NCBI RefSeq assembly: GCF_002078605.1
Contig: NZ_MSJR01000001.1
Span: forward strand, 186,001 to 250,000
DNA: 64,000 bases
DNA from: Salegentibacter sediminis
GTDB lineage: Bacteria; Bacteroidota; Bacteroidia; Flavobacteriales; Flavobacteriaceae
Direction: 5' to 3'
The notes under the pieces are model-generated. The model was not told the DNA's origin. It saw only the letters and a program-made list of their open reading frames with translations, and ran no database searches. How positions within the stretch are numbered: the stretch's first letter is position 1; every line of letters starts with the position of its first letter. Shown piece after piece: positions 43,489 through 53,199 of this stretch. The position numbers and the translations under genes are program-made.

Positions 43489-44625
43489 TTAGTTGTATTT
43501 TACTTTTCTAAGAATCCTGCTGGTTTCCTTGTAGTTATTGTAAGCCTCCTGGCTGTACTTCTTTAAATGCAACCTGGATTCTTCGAGTTTATTAATTGCA
43601 TTTTCAAAATTATTAAAATAGCAGAGAAGATATGTTGAAGGAAGGTTAATTAGATCTTTTTCTTCTTGTTTGCTCAGGGGTCTGTCTTTTTTTAGTTTTT
43701 CCAGAAGACTGTTGTTGCTGTTGTAAATATGGTATAAGACCTTTTTGTCGAATTTAGGAGGCTCAAAAAGGAGATTGCTTTCTATCTCGTAACTCATATT
43801 ATCCTTAAAATTAATGCTTACCTCTTCCAGCGGATAATATTTAAAACTATCATGCAATCCCAGGTGAACAAACTCCAGAATTTTAAACTGGTCTTTAGTG
43901 GTTGTAATACTCACTTCATCTAATTCTGAATAAAATAGCTTCACCTGTTCATTGATTAACTCAATATCTACCCTTGAATAATAAGTGCCTTGTTTTCCTT
44001 TTTTCTCTTTTCCTGCCCAACATACTACAAAATACTCTTTAAAGACTTTGTAGGTAGCTTTGAAATCCTGTCGCTTATTTATAAAATCGAAAACTCCATC
44101 AAGAGTAAGTTCAATATTATTATGAGAATGATTCTCTATAGAAGTTACTATTTCGTAATTGACATTCTCAATTTCAATTTTGTTAGTGTAAGGCATACTT
44201 ATGCTGCCCTCCCTTTTAAAAACCAGACCCTGGTAGTATTTCCAGATATTCTTTTGCAGGGAGCATAACTTACCATGGTTTGGCCTTATGGTCACCAATC
44301 CTACCACCAGGTGTGAAGGCAGGTGAGGAAACGGTATATTTTCATAGGAGATCAAGGGGGGATTATGGAGATAGGCATTTACAAGATTCTGGATTTTGCT
44401 GTCGTCAAAAAAGTCTACGCCTACAATGGAGTTGTCAGTATCTTTCACCCCAATTACTATATAGGAATTGTTCTCAGGGTTTGAGTTTGCCAGAGCACAA
44501 ACATGCTTTAAAAATTTAGCCTTTCCTTCTCTTTCCCCAATGGTAAGTCGCAGCTTCTTGTCGTAGAAGCTGTTTTCATTGCTATGCGCCAGGAGATTTT
44601 TGATAAGGAGGCGTTTATTAATCAT
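43489..44625 (-). CDS. AlbA_2 (Schlafen-like) domain protein
   Basis: A 378-residue protein. Its first 140 residues match the AlbA_2 putative nucleic-acid-binding domain: EREGKAKFLKHVCALANSNP, the strand SYIVIGVKDTDNSIVGVDF and the LVFKREGSISMPY end. The rest (about 150-378) has no recognisable motif and a lysine-rich end. AlbA_2 proteins are variously annotated as ATP-binding or transcriptional regulators and occur in defence and housekeeping settings. The downstream phosphoesterase is one base away. Its function is unknown. Confidence 0.78.
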   Translation of the reverse strand: MINKRLLIKNLLAHSNENSFYDKKLRLTIGEREGKAKFLKHVCALANSNPENNSYIVIGVKDTDNSIVGVDFFDDSKIQNLVNAYLHNPPLISYENIPFPHLPSHLVVGLVTIRPNHGKLCSLQKNIWKYYQGLVFKREGSISMPYTNKIEIENVNYEIVTSIENHSHNNIELTLDGVFDFINKRQDFKATYKVFKEYFVVCWAGKEKKGKQGTYYSRVDIELINEQVKLFYSELDEVSITTTKDQFKILEFVHLGLHDSFKYYPLEEVSINFKDNMSYEIESNLLFEPPKFDKKVLYHIYNSNNSLLEKLKKDRPLSKQEEKDLINLPSTYLLCYFNNFENAINKLEESRLHLKKYSQEAYNNYKETSRILRKVKYN

Positions 44626-44695
44626 ACTTACCCGGTTATCTCCGCAAAGACGGAAATCTTTCTTTTATATTCTTATTATTGAAAAAAAGTAAACA

Positions 44696-45445
44696 TTAAT
44701 CTTTATTTACCGTAGTGCTGTTGGCCTGTGCAGTGGGCATTACCGTAAGATCGGCAATGTTTACATGCAAAGGACGGCTTATCATAAAGTATATTATTTC
44801 AGCAATATCCTGAGCTTCCAGAGCTTTATAGCCTTCGTAGACTTTTTTGGCCTTTTCTGTATTTCCCTTAAAACGCACCTCGCTGAATTCGGTTTGGGTA
44901 AGGCCGGGATTAACAGCGCCAACTTTTATCTTGTATTTATTCAGGTCTATCCGCATTCCCTGGTTAAGTGCGTCTACTGCATGTTTGCTGGCACAATATA
45001 CATTCCCATTGGGGTAAACTTCTTTCCCGGCAGTAGAACCAATATTGATAATATGACCGTTTTTCCTTTCTATCATTCCCGGAATCACTGCCTTACTTAC
45101 ATATAAAAGGCCCTTTACATTAATGTCCAACATCGCATCCCAATCATCGGTATTACCGCTTTCAATGGGGTCCAGGCCATGGGCGTTCCCGGCATTATTG
45201 ACCAGGATGTCTATTTTTTGAAATTTTTCGGGAAGTTGCCTGATATTTTTAAAGACTTCATCTTTATCCCGAACATCAAATCGTAGAACATGAACGGGAA
45301 CCAGTGCCTGGAGTTCGTCCCTGAGTTTGGCCAGGCGATCCTTTCTTCTTCCGCAGATGATTAATTGTATATTTTCCCGGGCCAAAAGCCTTGCTGTGGC
45401 GCGGCCTATACCACTGGAAGCGCCGGTTATAAGAGCAGTTTTCAT
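44696..45445 (-). CDS. SDR family NAD(P)-dependent oxidoreductase
   Basis: A 249-residue short-chain dehydrogenase. The cofactor loop TGASSGIGRATARLL, the NNAG motif, the catalytic serine in INIGSTAG and the YCASKHAV pair are all present. The closest style is YdfG-type NADP-dependent 3-hydroxy acid or serine dehydrogenases, given the arginines after the second strand (GRRKDRL). The substrate is not certain. It is a single gene, divergent from the DUF4382 gene. Confidence 0.92.
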   Translation of the reverse strand: MKTALITGASSGIGRATARLLARENIQLIICGRRKDRLAKLRDELQALVPVHVLRFDVRDKDEVFKNIRQLPEKFQKIDILVNNAGNAHGLDPIESGNTDDWDAMLDINVKGLLYVSKAVIPGMIERKNGHIINIGSTAGKEVYPNGNVYCASKHAVDALNQGMRIDLNKYKIKVGAVNPGLTQTEFSEVRFKGNTEKAKKVYEGYKALEAQDIAEIIYFMISRPLHVNIADLTVMPTAQANSTTVNKD

Positions 45446-45609
45446 CGTAATTTTTTTGTTTTAAGGGTCTAACTTGTTAAATGATTGTTTGAGGCGTATT
45501 TATAAGATAGGGTTAAAGCCTGTTAAATTTCGTTAATTAAACATTATCAACAAAATGAAATACCTTCTTATCCGTTATCGAAGCAACGAACAATAAAAAA
45601 ATTCTACTT

Positions 45610-46443
45610 ATGAAAAGATCTTTTAAAAAATGGAGCCTGAAGCCCGCAATTTTTTTAGCGGTATTAGGCTTAGGTTTAACAAGTTGTAGTGACGATGATA
45701 CCGATGAACCTATTGCGGAGGAAAACGCAAGAATAACTGTGAGAATGACAGATGCTCCCGGGGATTATGATGCTGTTACCGTTGATGTACAGGATGTAAT
45801 GGTTCAGGTGGAAGCAGAACAGGGGGTAACCGATGAAGAAGGTTGGCTAAGCCTTGATGATGTTCAGGAAGGACAGTATAATCTGCTTGAGTTAACAGGT
45901 GGAATGACCCAGTTACTTGCAGATTCTGAAATCCCCGCCGGATTCGTTAGCCAGATAAGACTTGTGCTTGGACCGGATAATTTCGTTACCGTTGACGGGG
46001 TAGAACTGCCTTTGGCAACCCCAAGTGCAGAACAGTCGGGATTAAAATTAAATTTAAATCAGGAGCTGGAAGCAGGAGAGGAATATGAATTCCTTCTCGA
46101 TTTTAATGTGGATGAATCTATCGTGACCACCGGAAATGGAGGTTTCATTCTAAAACCTGTAATCAGACTTTCGGCTTATGCCGATACTGGAGAGATTGTA
46201 GGGGAAGTACATCCTACCGAATTCAGCACATTGGTAAAAGCCACTAACGGAAGTCATACTGTTTCAGCATATACTGCCGAGACCGGGGAGTTCGTGTTAC
46301 ACGCCTTGCCTGCAGGAACTTATAAGGTGACCGTTACTCCCGAGGAAGCCAGTGGTTACTCTATGATCACCATTAATGATGTAGTTGTAGAAGCTGATGG
46401 AACCACCGATCTTGAAACTATTTTTCTTGATGGCACAGAATAA
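45610..46443 (+). CDS. DUF4382 domain lipoprotein
   Basis: A 277-residue surface lipoprotein. The lipoprotein signal ends at about Cys26 (GLGLTSCSDDD). Residues about 40-190 match DUF4382 (ARITVRMTDAPGDYDAVTVD), a beta-sandwich domain of unknown role common in Bacteroidetes; the last 80 residues look like a carboxypeptidase-regulatory-like sandwich (HALPAGTYKVTVTPE). The acidic SDDD after the lipidated Cys may act as an export signal to the cell surface, as known for Bacteroidetes lipoproteins. It has its own terminator. Confidence 0.86.
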   Translation: MKRSFKKWSLKPAIFLAVLGLGLTSCSDDDTDEPIAEENARITVRMTDAPGDYDAVTVDVQDVMVQVEAEQGVTDEEGWLSLDDVQEGQYNLLELTGGMTQLLADSEIPAGFVSQIRLVLGPDNFVTVDGVELPLATPSAEQSGLKLNLNQELEAGEEYEFLLDFNVDESIVTTGNGGFILKPVIRLSAYADTGEIVGEVHPTEFSTLVKATNGSHTVSAYTAETGEFVLHALPAGTYKVTVTPEEASGYSMITINDVVVEADGTTDLETIFLDGTE

Positions 46444-46480
46444 AAAAAATAAATCTTTACCTGTATTGATTTAACTGAAG

Positions 46481-46508
46481 GAGCGGCCTAAATGGCCGCT
46501 CTTTTTTT
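46481..46508 (+). terminator. Terminator of the DUF4382 gene
   Basis: GAGCGGCC and GGCCGCTC with a five-base loop and seven T, 38 bp after the stop. Confidence 0.92.
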
Positions 46509-46600
46509 AACCATCTCTTAACAGCCAAAATGACAAAGATTTTTCAATTTGTGCGCATATTTAGAAGTATGTATATTCACTCCCGTTAAAAAAATTAAGA

Positions 46601-47605
46601 ATGATAGAAAATGAAGCTTCGATAGATATTGCTAGCTTGAACGAGAAAATAGAGAGGGAGAGTGCTTTTGTGGATATCCTTACCACCGAAATGAACAAGG
46701 TGATTGTGGGCCAAAAGCATATGGTAGAACGCTTGCTTATCGGACTTTTAGGGCAGGGGCATATCTTGTTGGAAGGGGTTCCCGGCCTGGCTAAAACACT
46801 CGCCATAAATACCCTTTCCCAGGCTGTTCACGGTAACTTTAGCAGAATTCAATTTACCCCCGATCTTTTGCCGGCAGATGTTATAGGTACTATGATCTAT
46901 AATATGAAACTGAATGATTTCAGCATAAAAAAAGGGCCTATTTTCGCTAATTTCGTGCTTGCCGATGAGATTAACAGGGCTCCAGCCAAGGTGCAGTCGG
47001 CTTTGTTGGAAGCTATGCAGGAAAAGCAGGTGACCATTGGAGAAGAAACCTTTACTTTGGATAAGCCATTTTTGGTAATGGCTACCCAAAACCCCGTAGA
47101 ACAGGAAGGAACTTACCCGCTGCCTGAAGCACAGGTAGACCGGTTTATGCTAAAAACGGTTATTAGATATCCTCAGGTGGCCGAAGAACAGCTTATTATA
47201 AGATCGAATCTTAAAGGAGCTTTCCCGAAGGTAAATCCGGTGGTTAATCTGGAGCAAATCCTTCGGGCGCAGGAAGCTGTTCGGGAGGTTTATATGGACG
47301 AAAAAATAGAAAAATATATTCTGGATATCGTATTTGCCACCCGTACGCCTGAAAAGTATAAACTGGAAGAGATCAAACCCCTAATAAATTTTGGGGCGTC
47401 TCCCAGGGGAAGTATCAATTTGGCTATGGCGGCAAAATGTTATGCTTTTATTAAAAGGCGTGGCTATGTAATTCCTGAAGATGTTCGTGCGGTCGTACAC
47501 GATGTGTTGCGCCACAGGATTGGAATTACCTACGAGGCCGAGGCTGAAAATATCACCTCAGAAGATATTATTAATAAAATCATTAATGAAATAGAAGTGC
47601 CTTAG
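46601..47605 (+). CDS. MoxR family AAA ATPase (Bat operon)
   Basis: A 334-residue MoxR ATPase. Walker A is GVPGLAKT (59-66) and Walker B lies in FVLADEINRAP, followed by the sensor MATQNPVEQEGTYPLPEAQ. MoxR ATPases act like chaperones for metal-dependent VWA proteins. It is the first gene of the eight-gene Bat cluster. A possible promoter with TTTG near 46549 and a poor -7 box precedes it. Confidence 0.94.
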   Translation: MIENEASIDIASLNEKIERESAFVDILTTEMNKVIVGQKHMVERLLIGLLGQGHILLEGVPGLAKTLAINTLSQAVHGNFSRIQFTPDLLPADVIGTMIYNMKLNDFSIKKGPIFANFVLADEINRAPAKVQSALLEAMQEKQVTIGEETFTLDKPFLVMATQNPVEQEGTYPLPEAQVDRFMLKTVIRYPQVAEEQLIIRSNLKGAFPKVNPVVNLEQILRAQEAVREVYMDEKIEKYILDIVFATRTPEKYKLEEIKPLINFGASPRGSINLAMAAKCYAFIKRRGYVIPEDVRAVVHDVLRHRIGITYEAEAENITSEDIINKIINEIEVP

Positions 47606-47698
47606 ACCTCCCTTCCCTTTTGGGACTTTTTCTGATTCACTTAATTACAAACCTTCAAATCTCTGCTTTCCTTGAAGCAGACTCGGGAAAGGGCTAAA

Positions 47699-48565
47699 AT
47701 GGATACCAAAGAACTACTAAAAAAAGTACGCAAAATAGAGATAAAAACCCGCCGGTTGAGTGACCACGTGTTTGGTGGGGAATATCACTCGGCTTTTAAG
47801 GGTAGGGGAATGACCTTTAGCGAAGTAAGACAATACCAGTTTGGCGATGATGTAAGAAGTATAGACTGGAATGTTACCGCCCGTTATAGCGAGCCGTTTG
47901 TAAAGGTTTTTGAAGAAGAGCGCGAACTCACCTTAATGCTTATGGTAGATGTTTCGGGCTCCGAAATGTTCGGGACACAATCCCAGTTCAAAAAGGAAGT
48001 GATTACCGAAATTGCAGCAACCCTGGCTTTTTCTGCCACTCAGAATAACGATAAGATTGGCCTGATGCTCTTCACCGATAAGATTGAGCTTTATATTCCG
48101 CCGAAAAAAGGACGCTCTCACGTCCTGAGAATTATCAGAGAGCTTATAGAATTTAAACCGGAAGGCAAGAAAACCGATATTGCCGGAGCTTTAAAATACC
48201 TTTCTAATGTGCTAAAGAAAAAAGCTATTGTTTTTCTTCTGTCAGATTTTATTGCCGACGAATATCAGCATACCTTGAAGATTGCGGCGAATAAACACGA
48301 CCTTACCGGGATAAGGGTGTACGATCGCAGAGAAGAAGAAATTCCAAATTTGGGCATTGTACAGATGCAGGATGAAGAAACAGGAGAATATCTCACAGTG
48401 AATACGGGCTCAAAAGCGGTTAGAAATAATTATGCTGAATTCTACCGGAAACGAAAGAATTATTTCACAGAGAGTTTTAGATTAAGTGGAGCAGGAACTA
48501 TAGATACCAGGGTAGATGAAAGTTACGTAACCAAATTACTGGGCTACTTTAAACGCAGGGGTTAG
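47699..48565 (+). CDS. DUF58 domain protein (Bat operon)
   Basis: A 288-residue DUF58 protein started at the ATG at 47699 (MDTKELLKKV). The signature FSEVRQYQFGDDVRSIDWNV is at about 46-65, and a VWA-like fold follows (LMLMVDVSGSEMFG), containing a DxSxS metal site. It is expected to be a client of the MoxR ATPase. The 90-bp gap to moxR contains no promoter. Third-gene spacing of 4 bp to the next gene indicates an operon. Confidence 0.92.
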   Translation: MDTKELLKKVRKIEIKTRRLSDHVFGGEYHSAFKGRGMTFSEVRQYQFGDDVRSIDWNVTARYSEPFVKVFEEERELTLMLMVDVSGSEMFGTQSQFKKEVITEIAATLAFSATQNNDKIGLMLFTDKIELYIPPKKGRSHVLRIIRELIEFKPEGKKTDIAGALKYLSNVLKKKAIVFLLSDFIADEYQHTLKIAANKHDLTGIRVYDRREEEIPNLGIVQMQDEETGEYLTVNTGSKAVRNNYAEFYRKRKNYFTESFRLSGAGTIDTRVDESYVTKLLGYFKRRG

Positions 48566-48569
48566 AGAA

Positions 48570-50219
48570 ATGATAAAATTAACTGAAAGGAAATATATAG
48601 AGGATAAAAGTAGCATGCCCTTATCAGGGGTTATTCTTTTTTTATTGATGCTCATTCCTGTATTTTCCTTTGCTCAGCAAACCCGGGTAGATGCTGAAAT
48701 TGATACTTCAACAATAAAAATTGGAGAGCAGATCCTTTACAGCATTCAAGTGGAAACCGATTCTTCAAACCTGGTTGTTTTTCCCGAAGGAGATAGTTTT
48801 TCTCCTATGGAAGTGGTTGAGAGTTTTAAAGCCGATACCACAAAGCTGGAAGCTCGTTTCAGACTTCTTAAAGAATACAGTCTCACTCAATTCGATTCCG
48901 GAAGCTATGTAATCCCCCGGCAAAAAGTTATTATTAACCAGCGTGAATTTTTTACTGATTCAATGCTGATTGAGGTGGCCGATGTAGTAGTAGATACCAC
49001 CCGGCAGAAAATGTATCCCATAAAGCCTTCGGTAGAAGTGCCGGGGAGTTTCAAAATACCCTCCTGGGTCTGGTGGGTTTTGGTTATTCTTCTTTTGGCC
49101 GGGCTTGTTTTTTATCTCTACAGAAAAAAACAGAAAAAAGAGGCAGAAAAAGAGCTTCCACCTTATGAACAGGTAATCCTTGAGTTGCAGCAGCTTGATA
49201 ATTCAAGCTTGCTGGAGCAGAGAGAAGTTAAGGAGTATTATTCGCAACTTACATTTTCTGCCAGAAAATATTTAGATCGGGAAGTCTATGATCGTGCTCT
49301 GGAAAGTACCACTTCAGAGTTGATAGCCTATCTCGAGCTAAATAAAAATGCGGGGAAACTTCAGCTGGACGAAAAAACCATCCAGGACCTTAAGGTGATC
49401 CTTAGCCGTGCCGACCTGGCCAAATTCGCGAATTCCAGACCTGATGTAATTACCGCCAAATCAGATAGGTCCAGGGTAGGTGATATAATAGAAGAAGTAA
49501 AAGCTTCCATCCCGGAGCCTTCCGAAGAAGAAATTAGGAAAGATGAGGCTTCCCAGGAAACCCGGGAAAGAAAGAGAAAACAAAAAAGAGTGATAATAGC
49601 TGCGGTTTTGGCCTCACTTTTAATAATTGGATCTTTTACAACGTTTATCATATCTAAAGGGTTTTATGAGGTTAGAGACAGCCTCCTGGGACATCCAACC
49701 AAAGAGTTGTTGGAAGGGGAATGGATTCGAAGTGAATATGGAAACCCTTCAGTTTTAATTACTACTCCCGAGGTTTTAATAAGGACAGAATTAGATCTTC
49801 CGGAGGAAACAAAACAAATGATGCTGGGTAGTGAAACCTTTGTATATGGCAGCCCGGTTAGTAATTTTTATACTTCCCTCACCACGGTGAAATTCAGTGG
49901 GGAAACAGATTTTGATCTGGAAAAATCTGTGGATGGTATTTATACAATGCTTGAACAACAGGGAGCTCGTAATATTATAATGAAGGAAGAAGAATTTAGT
50001 ACCTTAAGTGGAGTTGAGGGAATAAAGATCTTCGGAACTTTGGAAATTGAGGATCCTGTAACCGGCAGAGCGGTAACCAACACCTATGAAATTCTGAATT
50101 TCGTTGAAAACAGTGGTTTCGAACAAATTATGGTGATATATAATGAAGGTGATACCTATGCTGAGGAGATTTCGAAACGCCTCATCGATTCGGTGGAATT
50201 TAATAAAGAAAGCAACTAA
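48570..50219 (+). CDS. BatD-like membrane protein (Bat operon)
   Basis: A 549-residue protein. After a hydrophobic signal (LSGVILFLLMLIPVFSFA) comes a BatD-like beta domain (about 35-145), a membrane helix (WVWWVLVILLLAGLVFYLY), a cytoplasmic helical region with a charged linker, and a second helix (VIIAAVLASLLIIGSFTTF) before a C-terminal domain of about 180 residues. An ATG 45 bases downstream (MPLSGVI) would put the signal nearer the N-terminus. It overlaps batA by one base. The C-terminal domain is not recognised. Confidence 0.8.
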   Translation: MIKLTERKYIEDKSSMPLSGVILFLLMLIPVFSFAQQTRVDAEIDTSTIKIGEQILYSIQVETDSSNLVVFPEGDSFSPMEVVESFKADTTKLEARFRLLKEYSLTQFDSGSYVIPRQKVIINQREFFTDSMLIEVADVVVDTTRQKMYPIKPSVEVPGSFKIPSWVWWVLVILLLAGLVFYLYRKKQKKEAEKELPPYEQVILELQQLDNSSLLEQREVKEYYSQLTFSARKYLDREVYDRALESTTSELIAYLELNKNAGKLQLDEKTIQDLKVILSRADLAKFANSRPDVITAKSDRSRVGDIIEEVKASIPEPSEEEIRKDEASQETRERKRKQKRVIIAAVLASLLIIGSFTTFIISKGFYEVRDSLLGHPTKELLEGEWIRSEYGNPSVLITTPEVLIRTELDLPEETKQMMLGSETFVYGSPVSNFYTSLTTVKFSGETDFDLEKSVDGIYTMLEQQGARNIIMKEEEFSTLSGVEGIKIFGTLEIEDPVTGRAVTNTYEILNFVENSGFEQIMVIYNEGDTYAEEISKRLIDSVEFNKESN

Positions 50220-51223
50220 TGTTCAATAATGTCACTTTCGAGAATCCTGAGTTTTTCTGGCTGCTGCTTTTACTGCTGCCGGCTATAGGCTGGTATTTTT
50301 GGAAACGGCACCGTCAAACTGCCGAATTAAAGATCTCCAGTCTGGGGGGATTCAAAGCCAAAAGCTCGATACTGGCAAAATTAAGACCAATACTCCTGGT
50401 ATTACGGCTTCTTGCGCTGGCACTCATAATTGTTGCGATGGCTCGCCCCCGAACGGTAGATGTATCAACCAGAAGCAGCAGTACTCAGGGAATAGATATT
50501 ATTATTGCCGTAGACGTATCGGCAAGTATGCTTGCACGTGATCTTCAGCCAAACCGGCTGGATGCAACTAAGGAGGTGGCCATAGAATTTGTAAAAGGTA
50601 GACCTGCCGACAGATTAGGCCTGGTTTTGTACGCGGGAGAGAGCTACACCAAAACCCCGGTTACCAGCGATAAAGGTATCGTGATGCGGGCTTTGGAAGA
50701 GATAGAATACAACGATATTTTAGAGAATGGCACTGCCATTGGTTCGGGCTTAGCAACCTCGGTTAACCGTTTAAAAGACAGTGAAGCAAAAAGTAAGGTG
50801 ATAATTTTGTTGACCGATGGGGTTAATAATTCGGGCTTTATAGATCCTAAAGTGGCCAGTGAGCTCGCAGTGGAATATGGGATAAAAACCTATACCATTG
50901 GTGTTGGTAGCAATGGTACAGCCTTGTCACCAATTGGGATTTTACCCAATGGCAGATTTCAATATGGGAATGTGCAGGTAGAGATAGATGAAGAATTATT
51001 GAAACAAATAGCAGCCGATACCGGCGGTAAATATTTTCGGGCTACCAACAATGAAAAGCTGGAAGAGATCTACGAAGAAATAGATAGCCTGGAAAAAACT
51101 GAAATAGAAGAATTCAGATATTATAATTATGATGAAAAATTCCGGCCTTTGGTTTTGCTGGCAGGAGCTTTGCTATTATTTGAAATATTGCTAAGGTATA
51201 CGCTATTCAGGAGTTTTATTTAA
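50219..51223 (+). CDS. batA: BatA, VWA domain protein
   Basis: A 334-residue protein with two N-terminal membrane helices, a von Willebrand A domain with an intact metal site (IAVDVSASMLA, DxSxS) and a C-terminal membrane helix. It is part of the Bacteroides aerotolerance cluster, linked to oxidative stress and envelope integrity in Bacteroidetes; the mechanism is not established. The ATG overlaps the previous stop, and batB starts 5 bp after. Confidence 0.94.
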   Translation: MFNNVTFENPEFFWLLLLLLPAIGWYFWKRHRQTAELKISSLGGFKAKSSILAKLRPILLVLRLLALALIIVAMARPRTVDVSTRSSSTQGIDIIIAVDVSASMLARDLQPNRLDATKEVAIEFVKGRPADRLGLVLYAGESYTKTPVTSDKGIVMRALEEIEYNDILENGTAIGSGLATSVNRLKDSEAKSKVIILLTDGVNNSGFIDPKVASELAVEYGIKTYTIGVGSNGTALSPIGILPNGRFQYGNVQVEIDEELLKQIAADTGGKYFRATNNEKLEEIYEEIDSLEKTEIEEFRYYNYDEKFRPLVLLAGALLLFEILLRYTLFRSFI

Positions 51224-51228
51224 AGAGT

Positions 51229-52278
51229 ATGTTGTTAGAAGAGAAAATATATTTTTGGTTATTGCTGGCGCTTCCGGTGGTCCTGCTCGTTTTCCTGGCC
51301 TACAGGATCTGGCAGAAACGCATTCGCAGGAAATTCGCCAATCCTTCCATGTTTTCTCAGCTTAGCCCAAACCGCTCGGTTTTTAAACCCTGGCTTAAAA
51401 TCTTGCTTATTCTTTTAGCTTTGGGAAGTTTGGTAATTGCGATGGTTAATCCGAAGATTGGTTCTCAAATGGAAACCGTGAAGCGGGAGGGAGTAGACAT
51501 TGTTTTTGCTATAGATGTTTCCAAAAGTATGGAAGCCGAGGATATTGCCCCTAACCGACTTGATAAATCCAAGCAATTGGTGCGACAGATACTGGACAAC
51601 CTGGGGAGTGACCGTGTAGGGCTTATCGCCTATGCGGGAAGTGCTTTTCCGCAATTACCGATCACCACCGATTATGCTTCGGCAAAAATGTTTTTACAGG
51701 CATTAAATACCGATATGATCTCCTCCCAGGGAACGGCAATTAGCGAGGCGATTAAACTGGCTACTACTTTTTATGATGAGGATAGCCAGACAAACAGGAT
51801 GCTCTTTATTATTAGTGACGGGGAAGACCACGAAGGAAATACCGAAGATATTGCTGAAGAGGCTGCCAACGCAGGAATTAGGGTTTTTACCATTGGTGTA
51901 GGGACAGAGAAAGGCGGGCCTATTCCTATTAAACGCAATAATGTAATTCAGAATTACAAAAAGGATGCCCAGGGCGAAACGGTTATTACCAAATTAAATT
52001 CAGAGACCTTAAGGAGTATAGCCTCTGAAACCAATGGAAAATATATAGATGGTAGGGTGACTTCAGAGGTGATAACCCAGGTGATGGACGCCCTTCAGGA
52101 TATTGAAAAAACCGAATTCGAAGCGAGGCAATTTGCTGAGTATAAATCGCAATTTCAATGGTTTTTAGGTTTGGCCGTAATTTTGCTGTTATTGGATATC
52201 TTCCTGTTGGAGCGAAAAACCGCCTGGGTGAGGAAGCTTAACTTGTTTAATGAGCGAAATAAAAAGGAGGAGAAATAG
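51229..52278 (+). CDS. batB: BatB, VWA domain protein
   Basis: A 349-residue paralogue of the preceding gene with the same plan: two N-terminal helices, a VWA domain with IVFAIDVSKSMEAED and a C-terminal helix (FLGLAVILLLLDIFLLE). The two VWA proteins probably form a membrane complex. Its last bases contain the ribosome-binding site of batC. Confidence 0.94.
   Translation: MLLEEKIYFWLLLALPVVLLVFLAYRIWQKRIRRKFANPSMFSQLSPNRSVFKPWLKILLILLALGSLVIAMVNPKIGSQMETVKREGVDIVFAIDVSKSMEAEDIAPNRLDKSKQLVRQILDNLGSDRVGLIAYAGSAFPQLPITTDYASAKMFLQALNTDMISSQGTAISEAIKLATTFYDEDSQTNRMLFIISDGEDHEGNTEDIAEEAANAGIRVFTIGVGTEKGGPIPIKRNNVIQNYKKDAQGETVITKLNSETLRSIASETNGKYIDGRVTSEVITQVMDALQDIEKTEFEARQFAEYKSQFQWFLGLAVILLLLDIFLLERKTAWVRKLNLFNERNKKEEK
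52264..52270 (+). promoter_or_regulatory. Strong Shine-Dalgarno site of batC
   Basis: AAGGAGG lies nine bases before the ATG at 52280 and inside the last codons of batB. Such a full site is rare in this AT-rich genome and supports the later of two in-frame batC starts. Confidence 0.65.
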
Positions 52279-52279
52279 G

Positions 52280-53152
52280 ATGAGCTACCGTTTGAACATA
52301 ATAAAAGCTGTTTTGATGTTGTTGATAATATTTTTCGGGTTGCAGGTAAAAGCCCAGGAAAACAACAGCAAAGACCAGGCTGAAGCCGAAATTTATTTAC
52401 AGGAGGCCGAGGATGCTCTTTCAGAAAATGATTTTGCAGCTGCGGAAGCCGCATATCGTAAAGCCATAGCCAAAGACCCGGGCAACCCTACAGCAAAATA
52501 TAATTTGGGAAACCTCTATTATAACAAAGAAAAACCAGCTGAAGCCGGGGAACGGCTAAATCAGGCTGGAGAAATCGCCGATTCGAAAGAAACAAAACAT
52601 AAAGCCTTCCATAATTTAGGGAATTCCTTTATGAGACAGAAAAAATATAAGGAGGCTGTAAAGGCTTATAAGGAGGCCCTTAGAAATAATCCCAGCGATG
52701 AGGAAACCCGTTATAATCTTGCCTTAGCCAAGAAGATGCTGGAAGAAGAACAGCAACAACAGGATGAACAGGATGATGGCGAGGGAGGTGATAACCAGGA
52801 TCAGGATCAGGAAGAAAATCAGGAGCAGCAGGAAGACCAGGAAAACCAGGGAGGTGATGGTGAAAATGAGCAGGAATCAAAAGATCAGGGAGAAGAGGAA
52901 GAAAAGAAAGATGAGGGAGAACAGCAGGAAGATGAAAATGAAGACGAAGGGGACCAGGAACAGGAGCAGCAGGAAGAGGGTGACCAGCAAGAGCAACCAC
53001 AAGCACAACCTCAACCACAGCAAGGACAACTGTCTCCAGAGCAGATAAAAAGCTTGCTGGAAGCCATGAATAATGAAGAACGAAAAGTTCAGGATAAAAT
53101 AAATGCCGAAAAGGCAAAAGGTGCCAAAGTGAAGACTGATAAAGATTGGTAA
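52280..53152 (+). CDS. batC: BatC, TPR protein with acidic tail
   Basis: A 290-residue protein with a signal peptide (AVLMLLIIFFGLQVKAQ), about three tetratricopeptide repeats (about 33-150), and a low-complexity tail of about 100 residues made almost only of Glu, Gln, Asp and Gly (154-250). The C-terminal 40 residues become helical and basic. The start at 52280 is supported by an upstream AAGGAGG; an ATG 30 bases earlier inside batB is less likely. The tail probably acts as a flexible, charged periplasmic linker. Confidence 0.9.
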   Translation: MSYRLNIIKAVLMLLIIFFGLQVKAQENNSKDQAEAEIYLQEAEDALSENDFAAAEAAYRKAIAKDPGNPTAKYNLGNLYYNKEKPAEAGERLNQAGEIADSKETKHKAFHNLGNSFMRQKKYKEAVKAYKEALRNNPSDEETRYNLALAKKMLEEEQQQQDEQDDGEGGDNQDQDQEENQEQQEDQENQGGDGENEQESKDQGEEEEKKDEGEQQEDENEDEGDQEQEQQEEGDQQEQPQAQPQPQQGQLSPEQIKSLLEAMNNEERKVQDKINAEKAKGAKVKTDKDW

Positions 53153-53199
53153 AATTTTTGCAGAAAAGAAAGCCGGGAAAACAGGGTTTTTAAAGCAAT

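Noticed and set aside
43489-44625. Reading the AlbA_2 and phosphoesterase genes as a new defence system
   Set aside because: There are no flanking defence genes, no mobile element boundaries and no unusual base composition; kept only as a lower-interest observation.
52680-53117. Open frame of 145 codons on the minus strand opposite batC
   Set aside because: It comes from the low-complexity Glu/Gln/Asp coding stretch of batC, which leaves an open Leu/Pro/His-rich frame on the other strand. It is an artefact of composition.
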